Shown here piece by piece: positions 18,953-30,649 of a DNA stretch of 64,000 bases; the stretch's first letter is position 1; every line of letters begins with the position of its first letter. This DNA comes from Pseudohoeflea suaedae (lineage in GTDB: Bacteria; Pseudomonadota; Alphaproteobacteria; Rhizobiales; Rhizobiaceae), in assembly GCF_004354915.1 (NCBI RefSeq), contig NZ_SMSI01000001.1:310001-374000 (forward strand), in the 5' to 3' direction. Both the position numbers and the translations under genes were made by a program. The notes beneath the pieces were generated by a model. It searched no databases and was not told where the DNA came from. It worked only from the letters and a program-made list of their open reading frames with translations.

Positions 18953-20248
18953 TCAACCTGCCTTGCCACCGGTGATGACGCGGCGGATGCGGCTGGGCGA
19001 TGCCTTCGCCTTGTCCTTCATCTGCTGCTGGGTGCGGATGAAGTCGAGAATGCGCGGCGCGATCTCGGCCCGGAAGCGCGAGCCGTTGAAAACCCCGTAA
19101 TGGCCGACGGTCGGCTGCACGTAATGGTGCCTCTTGTCGTCCGGAATGTTGGGGCAGATGGTCTGCGCGGCCTCTGTCTGGCCGACGCCCGAAATGTCGT
19201 CGCGCTCGCCCTCGATGGTCAGCAGGCCGACATTCCTGATGGCGGTCGTGTCGACCAGCTCGCCGCGATGGGTCATCTCGCCCTTCGGAAGCGCATGGTC
19301 GATGAAGACGGTCTGAACGGTCTGCAGATAGAATTCTGCGGTCATGTCCATGACGGCGAGATACTCGTCATAGAATTCGCGATGCTTCTCCGCCGAATCC
19401 CCGTCGCCCTCGACGAGGTGAACGAAGAAGTCCTTCTGCGCGATGACATGGCGGTCGAGGTTCATCGACATGAAGCCGGAAAGCTGCAGGAAGCCGGGAT
19501 AGACGGCCCGCCCGACGCCGGGCAGCGGCCACGGCACATTCATGATGACGTTGCTCTCGAACCATTCGATCGGCTTTTCCTGCGCCAGCTGGTTCACCGC
19601 GGTCGGGTTGATGCGGGTATCGATCGGCCCGCCCATCAGGGTCATGGTGAGCGGCACCATCGGGTCGTCGCGCTTTTCCATCACCGCCACGGCGGCAAGC
19701 GCGGGCACCGAGGGCTGGCACACGGCCATCAGATTGGTATCCGGGCCGAGTTCGTGCAGCATCTCGATAATATAGTCGACATAGTCGTCGAGATCGAAAC
19801 GTCCTTCGAGGACCGGCACCATGCGGGCATCCACCCAGTCGGTGATGTAGACCTCCGCCTTGGGCAGGAGCGTCTCCACCGTGCCGCGCAGGAGCGTGGC
19901 ATAGTGACCGGACATCGGCGCGACGAGAAGGATCTTGGGATCCGGCCGGCGGCCTTCGGGCAGGTCGCGGCGGAAATGAATGAGATTGCAGAACGGCTTC
20001 GACCAGACGATTTCCTCGGTCACATCGACGGGGCCGGAATTCAGCTTGGTCGTGTTCAGTCCGAATTCCGGCTTGGCATAGCGGCGGGTGGTGCGCTCGA
20101 AGAGTTCGAGCCCCGCGGCCATCGAGCGGCCCATGGGCGTGTGCGTCCACGGATTGAGCGGATTCTTGTAGGCCAGGCGCATCGTGTCCGCGGCAGCCCG
20201 CCAGGGCGCCAGGGCGGCGTGCGTGAATTCGTAGAAATGGTACAGCAT
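18953..20248 (-). CDS. phaZ: Intracellular polyhydroxyalkanoate depolymerase
   Basis: A 431-residue alpha/beta-hydrolase of the PhaZ type that mobilises PHB granules. It has the N-terminal region typical of the family (YEFTHAALAPWRAAADTMRL), the nucleophile elbow VCQPSVPAL near residue 180 with Cys in the place of lipase Ser, and the conserved C-terminal HYVQPTVGHYGVFNGSRF with the catalytic His. No signal peptide, as expected for an intracellular enzyme. AAAGGAA lies before the ATG. The upstream region carries two direct TTGCAGCG repeats (20386-20412). It implies that the organism stores PHA. Confidence 0.92.
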   Translation of the reverse strand: MLYHFYEFTHAALAPWRAAADTMRLAYKNPLNPWTHTPMGRSMAAGLELFERTTRRYAKPEFGLNTTKLNSGPVDVTEEIVWSKPFCNLIHFRRDLPEGRRPDPKILLVAPMSGHYATLLRGTVETLLPKAEVYITDWVDARMVPVLEGRFDLDDYVDYIIEMLHELGPDTNLMAVCQPSVPALAAVAVMEKRDDPMVPLTMTLMGGPIDTRINPTAVNQLAQEKPIEWFESNVIMNVPWPLPGVGRAVYPGFLQLSGFMSMNLDRHVIAQKDFFVHLVEGDGDSAEKHREFYDEYLAVMDMTAEFYLQTVQTVFIDHALPKGEMTHRGELVDTTAIRNVGLLTIEGERDDISGVGQTEAAQTICPNIPDDKRHHYVQPTVGHYGVFNGSRFRAEIAPRILDFIRTQQQMKDKAKASPSRIRRVITGGKAG

Positions 20249-20385
20249 GCCCCGATTCCTTTCGTCGACGACAACGTCGCGTCATGCCAGGGTCCACCCT
20301 CCCCGGATCGTTCCGGCACCTTTTCGGCGCTCATGCTTGCGATCAGTTCACTGGGCTCGCAAACCCCGGCACACTAACACGCTTA

Positions 20386-20412
20386 CGCTGCAAGGCAATA
20401 TATGCGCTGCAA
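20386..20412 (-). promoter_or_regulatory. Tandem TTGCAGCG repeats upstream of phaZ, possible regulator site
   Basis: On the minus strand TTGCAGCG occurs at 20412-20405 and again at 20393-20386, a 19-base period (about two helical turns) around an AT-rich centre. PhaR-type regulators of PHA genes bind TGC/GCA-containing sites (family knowledge), which makes this a candidate operator about 140 bases before phaZ. Not a proven site. The rest of the 20249-20536 gap shows no gene. Confidence 0.35.
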
Positions 20413-20536
20413 CAAGCGCGGCAAGGTCCGACGATAGCCGGTGGTGCTGGCCCGAGGCTTGACGTGCCGATGCGCCGCCGGGCCGCGACAGGCGTCCGGA
20501 ACGAAGAATGGCCCGGTTTCCCGAGCCATTCCATTC

Positions 20537-20634
20537 GGTCCGTTTCGCCTTCAGGCGCAAACGCATAGGTTCGACAGGCCAATGAATTCATTTGCGCATT
20601 TCGATCGTGCCGATTCCGGCAAAATCGAAAATGC
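20537..20634 (+). repeat. Structured intergenic repeat, copy B
   Basis: Copy B of the repeat, immediately downstream of the gyrB stop. Hairpin 1 reads CGTTTCGCC-TTCA-GGCGCAAACG. Hairpin 3 pairs GCATTTCGAT with ATCGAAAATGC around TGCCGATTCCGGCA. The middle hairpin of copies A and C is not conserved here. Confidence 0.8.
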
Positions 20635-20640
20635 TTCTGA

Positions 20641-23376
<2,736 letters not shown>

Positions 23377-23405
23377 CTATCTTATGGACAAAGGAGATTG
23401 CGATC

Positions 23406-24803
23406 ATGGATGCCCGCCCGGAACCGTTCGTCCCGCCTGCGCCGATACCGCGCACCGTGCCGCCGAGTGTGTTCGAGATCATCACCACGGTCATGCGCAA
23501 TCCGCTCGAATTGTGGGGGGAGCCGTCCTATAGCGAGCCCTGGATCCACACGAGGTTCCTCAACGAGCGCACGCTGATTGCCAACGACCCCGGCCTGATC
23601 CGTCACGTGCTGGTCGATAACGCCTCCAACTACCGCATGGCGGTCATTCGCCAGCTGGTTCTCAGGCCGATCCTCAATGACGGCCTGCTGACGGCGGAGG
23701 GAGAGGTCTGGAAGCGGTCCCGCAAGGCCATGGCGCCCGTGTTCACCCCTCGCCATGCACGCGGCTTTGCCGAGCAGATGCTCGATCGCAGCGAAAACTT
23801 CGTCGACCGCTATCGTTCGGCCGGTCCCGAGGGCGGCATCTTCGATCTGTCTCATGACATGACCGAGCTGACCTTCGACATCCTGTCCGAGACATTGTTC
23901 TCCAACGATGTTCACGGCTCCGACGCGGGCTTTGCGCAGGACGTCGACCGGCTTCTCTCGACGATGGGGCGGGTCGATCCGCTCGATCTGTTGAAGGCAC
24001 CGAGCTGGGTACCGCGGGTCATGCGGGTTGCCGGTCGCCGCGTGATGGCGAAATTCCGCTCCATCGTCCGGCAGACGATGGAAGCCCGGCTGGCCCAGAT
24101 GAAAGCCGATCCTCATTCCGTGCCGGAGGATTTCCTGACGCTGCTGTTGCGGCAGATGGGGCCGGACGGGCTTTCCGAGCAGGAGATCGAGGACAATCTG
24201 ATCACCTTTATCGGCGCGGGCCATGAAACCACCGCGCGCGCGCTTGCCTGGACGCTTTACTGCCTTGCCAATTCGCCGGCCGAACGGCTGGAGGTCGAGG
24301 CCGAGATCGACCGGGTGACGGCGAGCGAGCCGGATCCGGTCAAGTGGCTCGACCAGATGCCCTGGACCCGCGCCGTCTTCGAGGAAACGATGCGCCTTTA
24401 TCCGCCCGCGCCCTCGATCAATCGCCGGGCCGTCAAGGACGATGTCTACACGGCGCCGGACGGGACGTCGGTCGATATCCCGAAAGACGTGACCGTGCTC
24501 ATCATGCCCTGGACGCTGCATCGCCACCGCAAGCTCTGGAGCAATCCGAGAGCCTTCGTCCCGCAGCGGTTCCTGCCCGAAAACCGGGGCGAGATCGACC
24601 GGTTCCAGTATCTGCCCTTCGGCGCCGGCCCGCGAATCTGCATCGGGGCCACCTTCGCGCTTCAGGAAGCCGTGATCGCGCTCGCCGTGCTGCTGGGCGG
24701 CTTCCGGTTCGACGTCTTGCCCGAAACAAGCCCCTGGCCGGTGCAGAAGCTGACCACCCAGCCGGGCGGCGGGCTCAGGATGCGGGTTACGCCACGAGGC
24801 TGA
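23406..24803 (+). CDS. Cytochrome P450
   Basis: A 465-residue soluble P450 mono-oxygenase. The heme loop is FGAGPRICIG near residue 408 with the Cys ligand; the I-helix is FIGAGHETTARAL with the acid-Thr pair; the K-helix ExxR is EETMRLYPPAP. No membrane anchor is seen. Start ATG 23406 has AAGGAG eight bases upstream. The gene stands alone, with no ferredoxin or reductase beside it, so its electron donor and substrate cannot be read here; the sequence resembles bacterial P450s of the fatty-acid/alkane or CYP102-like type more than camphor-type ones, which is only an impression. Confidence 0.9.
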   Translation: MDARPEPFVPPAPIPRTVPPSVFEIITTVMRNPLELWGEPSYSEPWIHTRFLNERTLIANDPGLIRHVLVDNASNYRMAVIRQLVLRPILNDGLLTAEGEVWKRSRKAMAPVFTPRHARGFAEQMLDRSENFVDRYRSAGPEGGIFDLSHDMTELTFDILSETLFSNDVHGSDAGFAQDVDRLLSTMGRVDPLDLLKAPSWVPRVMRVAGRRVMAKFRSIVRQTMEARLAQMKADPHSVPEDFLTLLLRQMGPDGLSEQEIEDNLITFIGAGHETTARALAWTLYCLANSPAERLEVEAEIDRVTASEPDPVKWLDQMPWTRAVFEETMRLYPPAPSINRRAVKDDVYTAPDGTSVDIPKDVTVLIMPWTLHRHRKLWSNPRAFVPQRFLPENRGEIDRFQYLPFGAGPRICIGATFALQEAVIALAVLLGGFRFDVLPETSPWPVQKLTTQPGGGLRMRVTPRG

Positions 24804-24951
24804 TCGGCATTGAATTCACTTTGTCTGTTTAGGCAATAATCCTGTTCGATTTTGTCCGATTGACGGTTGTCCGCACGGAAGGCACTCTCCCGTTCAATTT
24901 CAGACAGGCTGGTGCGGACGACGCGTGCGGCAAACTCATGGGAGAATAGAT

Positions 24952-27108
24952 TTGGTCAAGGTCGAAAAACACGGTCTGACGATCAGCGGTGATCTTCACG
25001 ATTTCATCGTCAGGGAAGCCATCCCCGGCACCGGCGTCGATGCGGACGCGTTTTTCCTCGCTCTCGCTGACGCAGTTCATGAACTGGGGCCGAAGAACCG
25101 GACGCTTCTCGCCAGGCGCGACAAGCTGCAGGAGGAGATCGACGCCTGGTATCGCAAGAACGGCGCGCCGGCGGACATGGAAGCCTATCAGGCCTTCCTG
25201 CGCGAGATCGGCTATCTCGTGCCTGAGGGAGGACCGGTCCAGGTCACGACCGAAAACGTCGATCCCGAGATCGCCACCATCGCCGGCCCGCAGCTCGTGG
25301 TCCCTGTCATGAATGCCCGTTACGCCCTGAATGCGGCCAATGCCCGCTGGGGTTCGCTTTACGACGCGCTTTACGGCACGGATGCGCTGGGCGACCTGCC
25401 CGAAGCCGGCGGCTATGACGCAGACCGCGGCGCCCGCGTCATTGCCTGGGCAAAATCGTTCCTCGATGACAGCGTGCCGCTTGCGAGCGGCAAATGGGCC
25501 GATGCCACCGGTTTCGATTTCGAGAACGGCGCATTGAAGATCGAGACCGCCTCGGGTGAAACGACGCTCAAGGATCCGGCGCAATATGCCGGTTTCAGGC
25601 GCGAGAGCGACACCGCCTACCGGCTCTATTTCACGACCAACGGATTGCACACCTTGGTCTTCGTGGATTCCGACAGCATGATCGGCAAGACCGACCCGGC
25701 CGGCATTGGCGACATCGCGCTGGAATCCGCCGTCACGGCCATCATGGACTGCGAGGATTCGATCGCCGCCGTCGATGCGGAGGACAAGGTCGTCGTCTAC
25801 CGCAACTGGCTCGGCCTGATGCGGGGCGACCTCACCGAGGACGTGTCCAAGGGTGGCAAGACCTTCACCCGCAAGCTCAAGGGCGATGTGGAATTCGTCA
25901 CGCCCGACGGCAAGCCGGCATCGCTCAAGGGCCGCGCGCTGATGCTGGTGCGCAACGTCGGTCACCTGATGACCAATCCGGCCATCACCGACAAGGACGG
26001 CAACGAGGTGCCGGAAGGCATCATGGACGCCTTTCTGACCGGTCTGATCGCGCTTCACGACATAGGTCCCGAAGGCCGCCGCATGAACTCGGTCGAGGGT
26101 TCGATGTATGTGGTCAAGCCGAAGATGCACGGTCCCGAGGAAGTGGCCTTTGCCGTCGAGATCTTCGACCGGGTGGAGAAGGCCGTCGGCATGAAGCCCA
26201 ACACCATCAAGATGGGCATCATGGACGAGGAGCGCCGCACCACCATCAACCTCAAGGAATGCATTCGCGCCGCTTCCGACCGCGTCGTCTTCATCAATAC
26301 CGGCTTCCTCGATCGCACCGGCGACGAGATCCATACCTCGATGGAAGCCGGCCCGATGATCCGCAAGGGCGACATGAAACAGGCGGCCTGGATCTCGGCC
26401 TACGAGAACTGGAACGTCGATATCGGGCTCGAATGCGGGCTCAAGGGGCACGCGCAGATCGGCAAGGGCATGTGGGCGATGCCGGATCTGATGAATGCCA
26501 TGCTCGAGCAGAAGATCGGTCATCCGAAATCCGGCGCGAACACGGCCTGGGTGCCGTCGCCGACGGCTGCCACGCTGCATGCCACCCACTATCACAAGGT
26601 GGATGTCGCCGAGGTGCAGGAAAAGCTCAAGAGCCGCGATCGCGCCAAGCTTTCCGACATCCTCTCGGTGCCGGTCGCGCCGCGCCCGAACTGGACGGAA
26701 GCGGAAATTCAGGCCGAGCTCGACAACAATGCGCAGGGCATTCTCGGCTACGTCGTGCGCTGGGTCGAACAGGGCGTCGGCTGTTCCAAGGTGCCCGACA
26801 TCAACGATGTCGGCCTGATGGAAGACCGCGCCACCTTGCGCATCTCGTCGCAGCACATGGCCAACTGGCTGCACCATGGCGTGGTCAGCGAGGACCAGAT
26901 CGTCAGGACGATGCAGAAGATGGCCAGGGTGGTCGACCGCCAGAACGAGGGCGATCCCGCCTATCGTCCGATGGCCGATGATTTCGACGGCTCGGTAGCC
27001 TTCCAGGCCGCCCTCGATCTGGTGCTCAAGGGCCGCGAGCAGCCAAACGGCTACACCGAGCCGGTGCTTCACCGCCGCCGTCTGGAGTTCAAGCGGAAAC
27101 ACGCCTGA
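24952..27108 (+). CDS. glcB: Malate synthase G
   Basis: A 718-residue enzyme that condenses glyoxylate with acetyl-CoA to malate. Signatures include [16 protein letters not shown] with catalytic Asp/Glu, [18 protein letters not shown] and the [19 protein letters not shown] region. I choose the TTG at 24952 because homologues begin with VxKVxKxGL and GGAGAA lies at 24941-24946 at the right distance; an in-frame GTG at 24925 has no such site. It ends in a bidirectional terminator. With phaZ it suggests use of acetyl-CoA-yielding carbon, although isocitrate lyase is not in the window. Confidence 0.94.
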   Translation: MVKVEKHGLTISGDLHDFIVREAIPGTGVDADAFFLALADAVHELGPKNRTLLARRDKLQEEIDAWYRKNGAPADMEAYQAFLREIGYLVPEGGPVQVTTENVDPEIATIAGPQLVVPVMNARYALNAANARWGSLYDALYGTDALGDLPEAGGYDADRGARVIAWAKSFLDDSVPLASGKWADATGFDFENGALKIETASGETTLKDPAQYAGFRRESDTAYRLYFTTNGLHTLVFVDSDSMIGKTDPAGIGDIALESAVTAIMDCEDSIAAVDAEDKVVVYRNWLGLMRGDLTEDVSKGGKTFTRKLKGDVEFVTPDGKPASLKGRALMLVRNVGHLMTNPAITDKDGNEVPEGIMDAFLTGLIALHDIGPEGRRMNSVEGSMYVVKPKMHGPEEVAFAVEIFDRVEKAVGMKPNTIKMGIMDEERRTTINLKECIRAASDRVVFINTGFLDRTGDEIHTSMEAGPMIRKGDMKQAAWISAYENWNVDIGLECGLKGHAQIGKGMWAMPDLMNAMLEQKIGHPKSGANTAWVPSPTAATLHATHYHKVDVAEVQEKLKSRDRAKLSDILSVPVAPRPNWTEAEIQAELDNNAQGILGYVVRWVEQGVGCSKVPDINDVGLMEDRATLRISSQHMANWLHHGVVSEDQIVRTMQKMARVVDRQNEGDPAYRPMADDFDGSVAFQAALDLVLKGREQPNGYTEPVLHRRRLEFKRKHA

Positions 27109-27131
27109 TCCCGGATTGACGACATGACATG

Positions 27132-27169
27132 AAAAAACCGCCGCCGGATCGCTCCGGCGGCGGTTTTTT
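27132..27169. terminator. Bidirectional terminator between glcB and the L,D-transpeptidase gene
   Basis: A perfect 11-bp stem (27138-27148 with 27153-27163) around TCGC, flanked by six A on the left and six T on the right, so it can end transcription of glcB (plus) and of the convergent transpeptidase gene (minus). Confidence 0.93.
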
Positions 27170-27189
27170 ACGGTCTCGGTGTCAGGCGC

Positions 27190-27840
27190 TTACTGCTTGA
27201 CGATGACCTTGGCCGAACGGCCCGGACGGACGCGTTCGTAGAGATCGATGATGTCCTGGTTCATCAACCGGATGCAGCCCGAGGAGGCGGCGGTTCCGAT
27301 GGACTTCCATTCCGGGGTGCCGTGCAGGCGGAACAGCGTGTCCTGGCCGTCTTCGTTGAAGAGATAGAGCGCGCGGGCGCCGAGCGGGTTGGTCAGGCCG
27401 CCGGGCTGGCCGTCTTCGGCGTATTTCTTCAGCTTCGGCTGGCGTTCCACCATTTCCTTCGGAGGCGTCCACTTCGGCCAGGGCTGCTTCCAGGCGATAT
27501 AGGCGTCACCTTCCCAGGCAAAACCCTCGCGTCCGACACCGATGCCGTAGCGCACGGCCTTGCCGCCCGGCAGCACGTAATAGAGGAAGCGCTTCGGCGT
27601 ATCGACGATGATGGTGCCCGGCTTCTCGCCCGAATTGTAGCGCACGATCTGGCGGTGATAGCGCTTGTCGATCTGGGAGATCGGAATGGCCGGAATGGTG
27701 TAGCCGGCGTCGGTCACCGCGCCATATTCGGAGGTGAAGATCTGGGTGGCCGGACCGGCCTCTTCAGAGCCGGTGGTGCAACCGGCCAGCGCCAGCGCTG
27801 CAACGAGGCCCAGCGCAGTAACTACGGAGCGAAGTGTCAT
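27190..27840 (-). CDS. L,D-transpeptidase (YkuD/ErfK) lipoprotein
   Basis: A 216-residue lipoprotein: a hydrophobic signal ends in the lipobox LALAGCTTG (Cys near residue 21). The YkuD domain follows from about residue 85, with the active-site block HGTPEWKSIGTAASSGCIRL containing the catalytic His and Cys. Such enzymes make 3-3 peptidoglycan crosslinks or attach lipoproteins; 3-3 crosslinks are abundant in polar-growing Rhizobiales. The conserved NPLGARALYLF segment is present. Which of the many paralogues it is cannot be told. Confidence 0.92.
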   Translation of the reverse strand: MTLRSVVTALGLVAALALAGCTTGSEEAGPATQIFTSEYGAVTDAGYTIPAIPISQIDKRYHRQIVRYNSGEKPGTIIVDTPKRFLYYVLPGGKAVRYGIGVGREGFAWEGDAYIAWKQPWPKWTPPKEMVERQPKLKKYAEDGQPGGLTNPLGARALYLFNEDGQDTLFRLHGTPEWKSIGTAASSGCIRLMNQDIIDLYERVRPGRSAKVIVKQ

Positions 27841-28047
27841 CTTGTAAGTCTTTCAACGAATCGTGCGGCGACCCGGGGCGCGCCGCGAACCCTGGGTGGT
27901 TATTTTGAATTAAATGCCGTTTTGCAAGATGGATCGTGCGCTGTCCTATCATGAATTCGTGAATTTTCATCGGCAGTTGGTTTTGTGCAACAAGGCAGGC
28001 AGCCCTTGCCATTGTCGAATCGCGCATGGAATGGCAGTTTTCAGCTC

Positions 28048-28545
28048 ATGGCCATCATCACACCTCACAAGACGTCGCCGCTGATCGACGGTCGCCAGTC
28101 CGACCGGGCTCTTCTGGTGCGCCGTGGCGTGCAGCGCTTCTTCTACGACTTGCGGGTCTCTCTTCTGCCCGAAATGACGCTCGCCTCGGGACGACGCGCC
28201 GACCTGATCGGACTGACGGAAAAGGGCGACCTCTTCATCGTGGAGATCAAGTCGTCGATCGAGGATTTCCGCTTCGACTGCAAATGGCCGGGTTATCGCG
28301 ATTATTGCGACCGGCTGTATTTTGCCACGCATGACGGCGTTCCGTCCGGCATTTTTCCTGAGGATTGCGGCTTGATCATCGCGGACAGCTACGGCGCCCA
28401 TCTCCTGCGCGAGGCGCCCGAGCACAAGCTCGCCGGGGCCCGCCGCAAGGCGCTGACACGGCAGTTCGCCAAACTGGCGGCGGACAGGCTGATGCAGGCG
28501 GAACTCGCCGCCCACAATCTTGCGGCGATGGGAAAGTCAGCTTAG
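28048..28545 (+). CDS. mmcB: MmcB family DNA repair protein
   Basis: A 165-residue protein with a PD-(D/E)XK-like core: RRADLIGL followed by LFIVEIKSS, and a conserved RQSDRALLVRRGVQR N-terminus. It matches MmcB, described in Caulobacter as a damage-induced gene needed for mitomycin C resistance. I looked for the alphaproteobacterial LexA box (GTTC-N7-GTTC) upstream and did not see one. ATG 28048 is chosen from family alignment; an in-frame start at 27985 would add 21 unrelated residues. It converges on actR with 7 bases between the stops. Confidence 0.88.
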   Translation: MAIITPHKTSPLIDGRQSDRALLVRRGVQRFFYDLRVSLLPEMTLASGRRADLIGLTEKGDLFIVEIKSSIEDFRFDCKWPGYRDYCDRLYFATHDGVPSGIFPEDCGLIIADSYGAHLLREAPEHKLAGARRKALTRQFAKLAADRLMQAELAAHNLAAMGKSA

Positions 28546-28552
28546 CCCCTCA

Positions 28553-29113
28553 TCACCGCGGTGCGCGCTTGGCGAGAATCCGCTGGAGCGTCCGGCGATG
28601 CATGTTGAGCCGCCGCGCCGTTTCCGAAACGTTGCGGTCGCACATCTCGTAAACGCGCTGGATGTGTTCCCACCGCACCCGATCCGCCGACATCGGATTT
28701 TCCGGCATCTCGACCCGTTCGCCTGGCTTGCGGGTCAGCGCGGCGAAGATCTCGTCGGCATCGGCGGGCTTGGCGAGATAGTCGATCGCGCCGAGCTTCA
28801 CCGCGTTCACCGCCGTGGCAATGTTGCCGTAGCCGGTAAGCACGATCATGCGGGTGTCCTCGCGCGCCTTGCGGATCGCCTCGATCACATCCAGCCCGTT
28901 GCCGTCGCCAAGCCGCATGTCGATGACGGCATAGTCGGGCGGGGTCGTGCTGGCCTTCGCCAGGCCGTCCGCAACGGTTTCGGCGATATCGACGGTGAAG
29001 CCGCGGCTTTCCATGGCGCGGCCGAGGCGGCGGACGAAGGGGCCGTCATCATCCACGAGAAGCAGGGTTGTGCCCTCTTCGACAGTGCTGATCTCGCTGT
29101 TGGTGTCTTCCAT
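28553..29113 (-). CDS. actR: Redox response regulator ActR/RegA
   Basis: A 186-residue RegA-type regulator: an N-terminal receiver domain with LLLVDDDGPF, the phospho-Asp in VIDMRLGDG and K in LAKPAD, a proline-containing linker, and a C-terminal Fis-type helix-turn-helix (NVSETARRLNMHRRTLQRILAKR). This global regulator controls carbon fixation, nitrogen, acid tolerance or respiration genes in response to redox state. ATG 29113 gives MEDTNSE; a longer reading to 29155 enters the repeat. Its sensor ActS lies upstream, separated by a repeat-containing gap. Confidence 0.94.
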   Translation of the reverse strand: MEDTNSEISTVEEGTTLLLVDDDGPFVRRLGRAMESRGFTVDIAETVADGLAKASTTPPDYAVIDMRLGDGNGLDVIEAIRKAREDTRMIVLTGYGNIATAVNAVKLGAIDYLAKPADADEIFAALTRKPGERVEMPENPMSADRVRWEHIQRVYEMCDRNVSETARRLNMHRRTLQRILAKRAPR

Positions 29114-29143
29114 CACTTCCACCTTACACGTCCTTTCGTATCT

Positions 29144-29249
29144 AGACCATTTCACCGTCAGGTGTAAACGGACTGCTTCAGCAAGCTGCTGAATTCATTT
29201 GCGCATTTTGATTTTGCCGATTCCGCCGAAATCAAAATTGCGCTAACGC
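29144..29249 (+). repeat. Structured intergenic repeat, copy C
   Basis: Copy C, filling most of the gap between actS and actR. Hairpin 1: TTTCACC-GTCA-GGTGTAAA; hairpin 2: CAGCA-AGC-TGCTG; hairpin 3: GCGCATTTTGATTT pairing with AAATCAAAATTGCGC. Ends (AGACC ... CTAACG) align with copy A. It would be transcribed if actS and actR share a message. Confidence 0.85.
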
Positions 29250-29251
29250 GT

Positions 29252-30580
29252 TCAACCGGGCCTGTACTTTCCGGCCTCCGGCCCGACATCCATGCGTTCG
29301 CGCGGCCAGGTGATCGTCACCCTTGCGCCATGCGCCGGTTCCTCGAGGTTCTCGAAATCCAGTTCGGCGCCCGACCGTTCGAGAAGCGTCTTGGCGATGA
29401 ACAGTCCCAGCCCGAGCCCGCCGGCTCCCTGCCTTTCCTGCTTGTCGCGGCTGCGTCGAAACGGCAACCCGATCCGCGCCAGCGTGTCGGGCGAGTAGCC
29501 CGGTCCATCGTCGGTGACGGTGATCGCGACCTCCTGCCGGTCATAGCGCGAACTGACCCTTACTTCCGATTTGGCGAAATCCACGGCGTTTTCAAGGATG
29601 TTGCCGAGGCCGTAGAGAATTCCGGGGTTGCGCAGGCCGACCGGTTCAGGCGTGCCGTCGCCCTCGCGGTTGACGGAGATGGCGATGCCGAACTCGCGAT
29701 GGGGCTCGGCGATTTCCTCGATCAGGGAATTGAGCGGCAGAAGCCGCATGTGCTCTTCCTCGGTCGTCGAAAGGCTCGACAGCCGGCGCAGGATGTCGCG
29801 GCACCGCTCGGCCTGGCTGCGCAGCAGCTCCACGTCTTCGGCGTGGCGCGGATCGTCGGCAAGCGCCTTCTGCATTTCCTTGGCGACAACCGAGATCGTC
29901 GCCAGTGGGGTACCGAGTTCGTGCGCGGCAGCGGCGGCCAGACCGTCGAGCGCGGAAAGATGGTGTTCGCGCTGCAGGATAAGTTCGGCCGCCGTCAGCG
30001 CGTCGGCAAGCTCGTTGCCTTCGGCCGAGACCTGATAGGCGTAGATGGCGGCGAAGGCGGTGGTCGAAACGATGGCGATCCAGTTTCCGACCACCAGCAG
30101 GAACGGGATTTCGAGAACGATGCCGGGTTGCCAGGGCAATGGCAGCGAGAAATAGGAGATGATGGTCAGGCAGCCCAGCGCCAACCCGCCCAGTCCCAGC
30201 GTGTAGGGCACGGGCTGGGAGGCCGCCGAGATGATCACCGGAACGCAGATCAGCACCGCAAAGGGGTTGGCGATGCCGCCGGTCATGAACAGCAGGCTCG
30301 CAAGCTGGATGACATCGAAGGAGAGAACCGAGATCGCACCTGCCGGCGGCAGATGATGGCTCGGCGGAAAGCGGAGACTGAGAAAGACGTTCAGCCACGC
30401 CGAGCAGGCGATCATGACGAAGCAGAACAGCTCCGGCATCGGGAACCCGTAGCCGTGCGCGATGATGATAACCGCAATGCTCTGTCCCGCGACCGCCAGC
30501 CAGCGAAGCCGCGTGAGCGTGCTCAGGCGCAGCCGGTGCCGGATCGACCGGTTGTCGACAAAGGGTTCGTAACTGCTCAT
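29252..30580 (-). CDS. actS: Redox sensor histidine kinase ActS/RegB
   Basis: A 442-residue membrane kinase. Six hydrophobic segments occupy about residues 25-190 and contain the quinone-sensing loop TGGIANPF. The H-box is AAAAHELGTPLATIS, and the redox-active Cys is seen in QAERCRDILRRL; N, G1 (DDGPGYSP) and G2 (GGLGLGLF) boxes follow. It phosphorylates ActR. The order hrpB-actS-actR on one strand is the rhizobial one. ActS ends 138 bases before the actR start, an unusually wide gap filled by the repeat. Confidence 0.95.
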   Translation of the reverse strand: MSSYEPFVDNRSIRHRLRLSTLTRLRWLAVAGQSIAVIIIAHGYGFPMPELFCFVMIACSAWLNVFLSLRFPPSHHLPPAGAISVLSFDVIQLASLLFMTGGIANPFAVLICVPVIISAASQPVPYTLGLGGLALGCLTIISYFSLPLPWQPGIVLEIPFLLVVGNWIAIVSTTAFAAIYAYQVSAEGNELADALTAAELILQREHHLSALDGLAAAAAHELGTPLATISVVAKEMQKALADDPRHAEDVELLRSQAERCRDILRRLSSLSTTEEEHMRLLPLNSLIEEIAEPHREFGIAISVNREGDGTPEPVGLRNPGILYGLGNILENAVDFAKSEVRVSSRYDRQEVAITVTDDGPGYSPDTLARIGLPFRRSRDKQERQGAGGLGLGLFIAKTLLERSGAELDFENLEEPAHGARVTITWPRERMDVGPEAGKYRPG

Positions 30581-30649
30581 CTCGACCAGGTCTTAGCGGC
30601 TGCGGCGGGATATGTCATCGCACTCATATAAGAAGTCGTTTACGGCCTG

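Noticed and set aside
18899-20377. A 492-codon plus-strand open frame
   Set aside because: It is antisense to phaZ and reflects GC-rich codon bias; its translation has no family signature.
24829-27102. A 757-codon minus-strand open frame
   Set aside because: It is antisense to glcB throughout and shows only shadow-frame composition.
27842-28047. LexA box upstream of mmcB
   Set aside because: I looked for GTTC-N7-GTTC and found no match in the gap.
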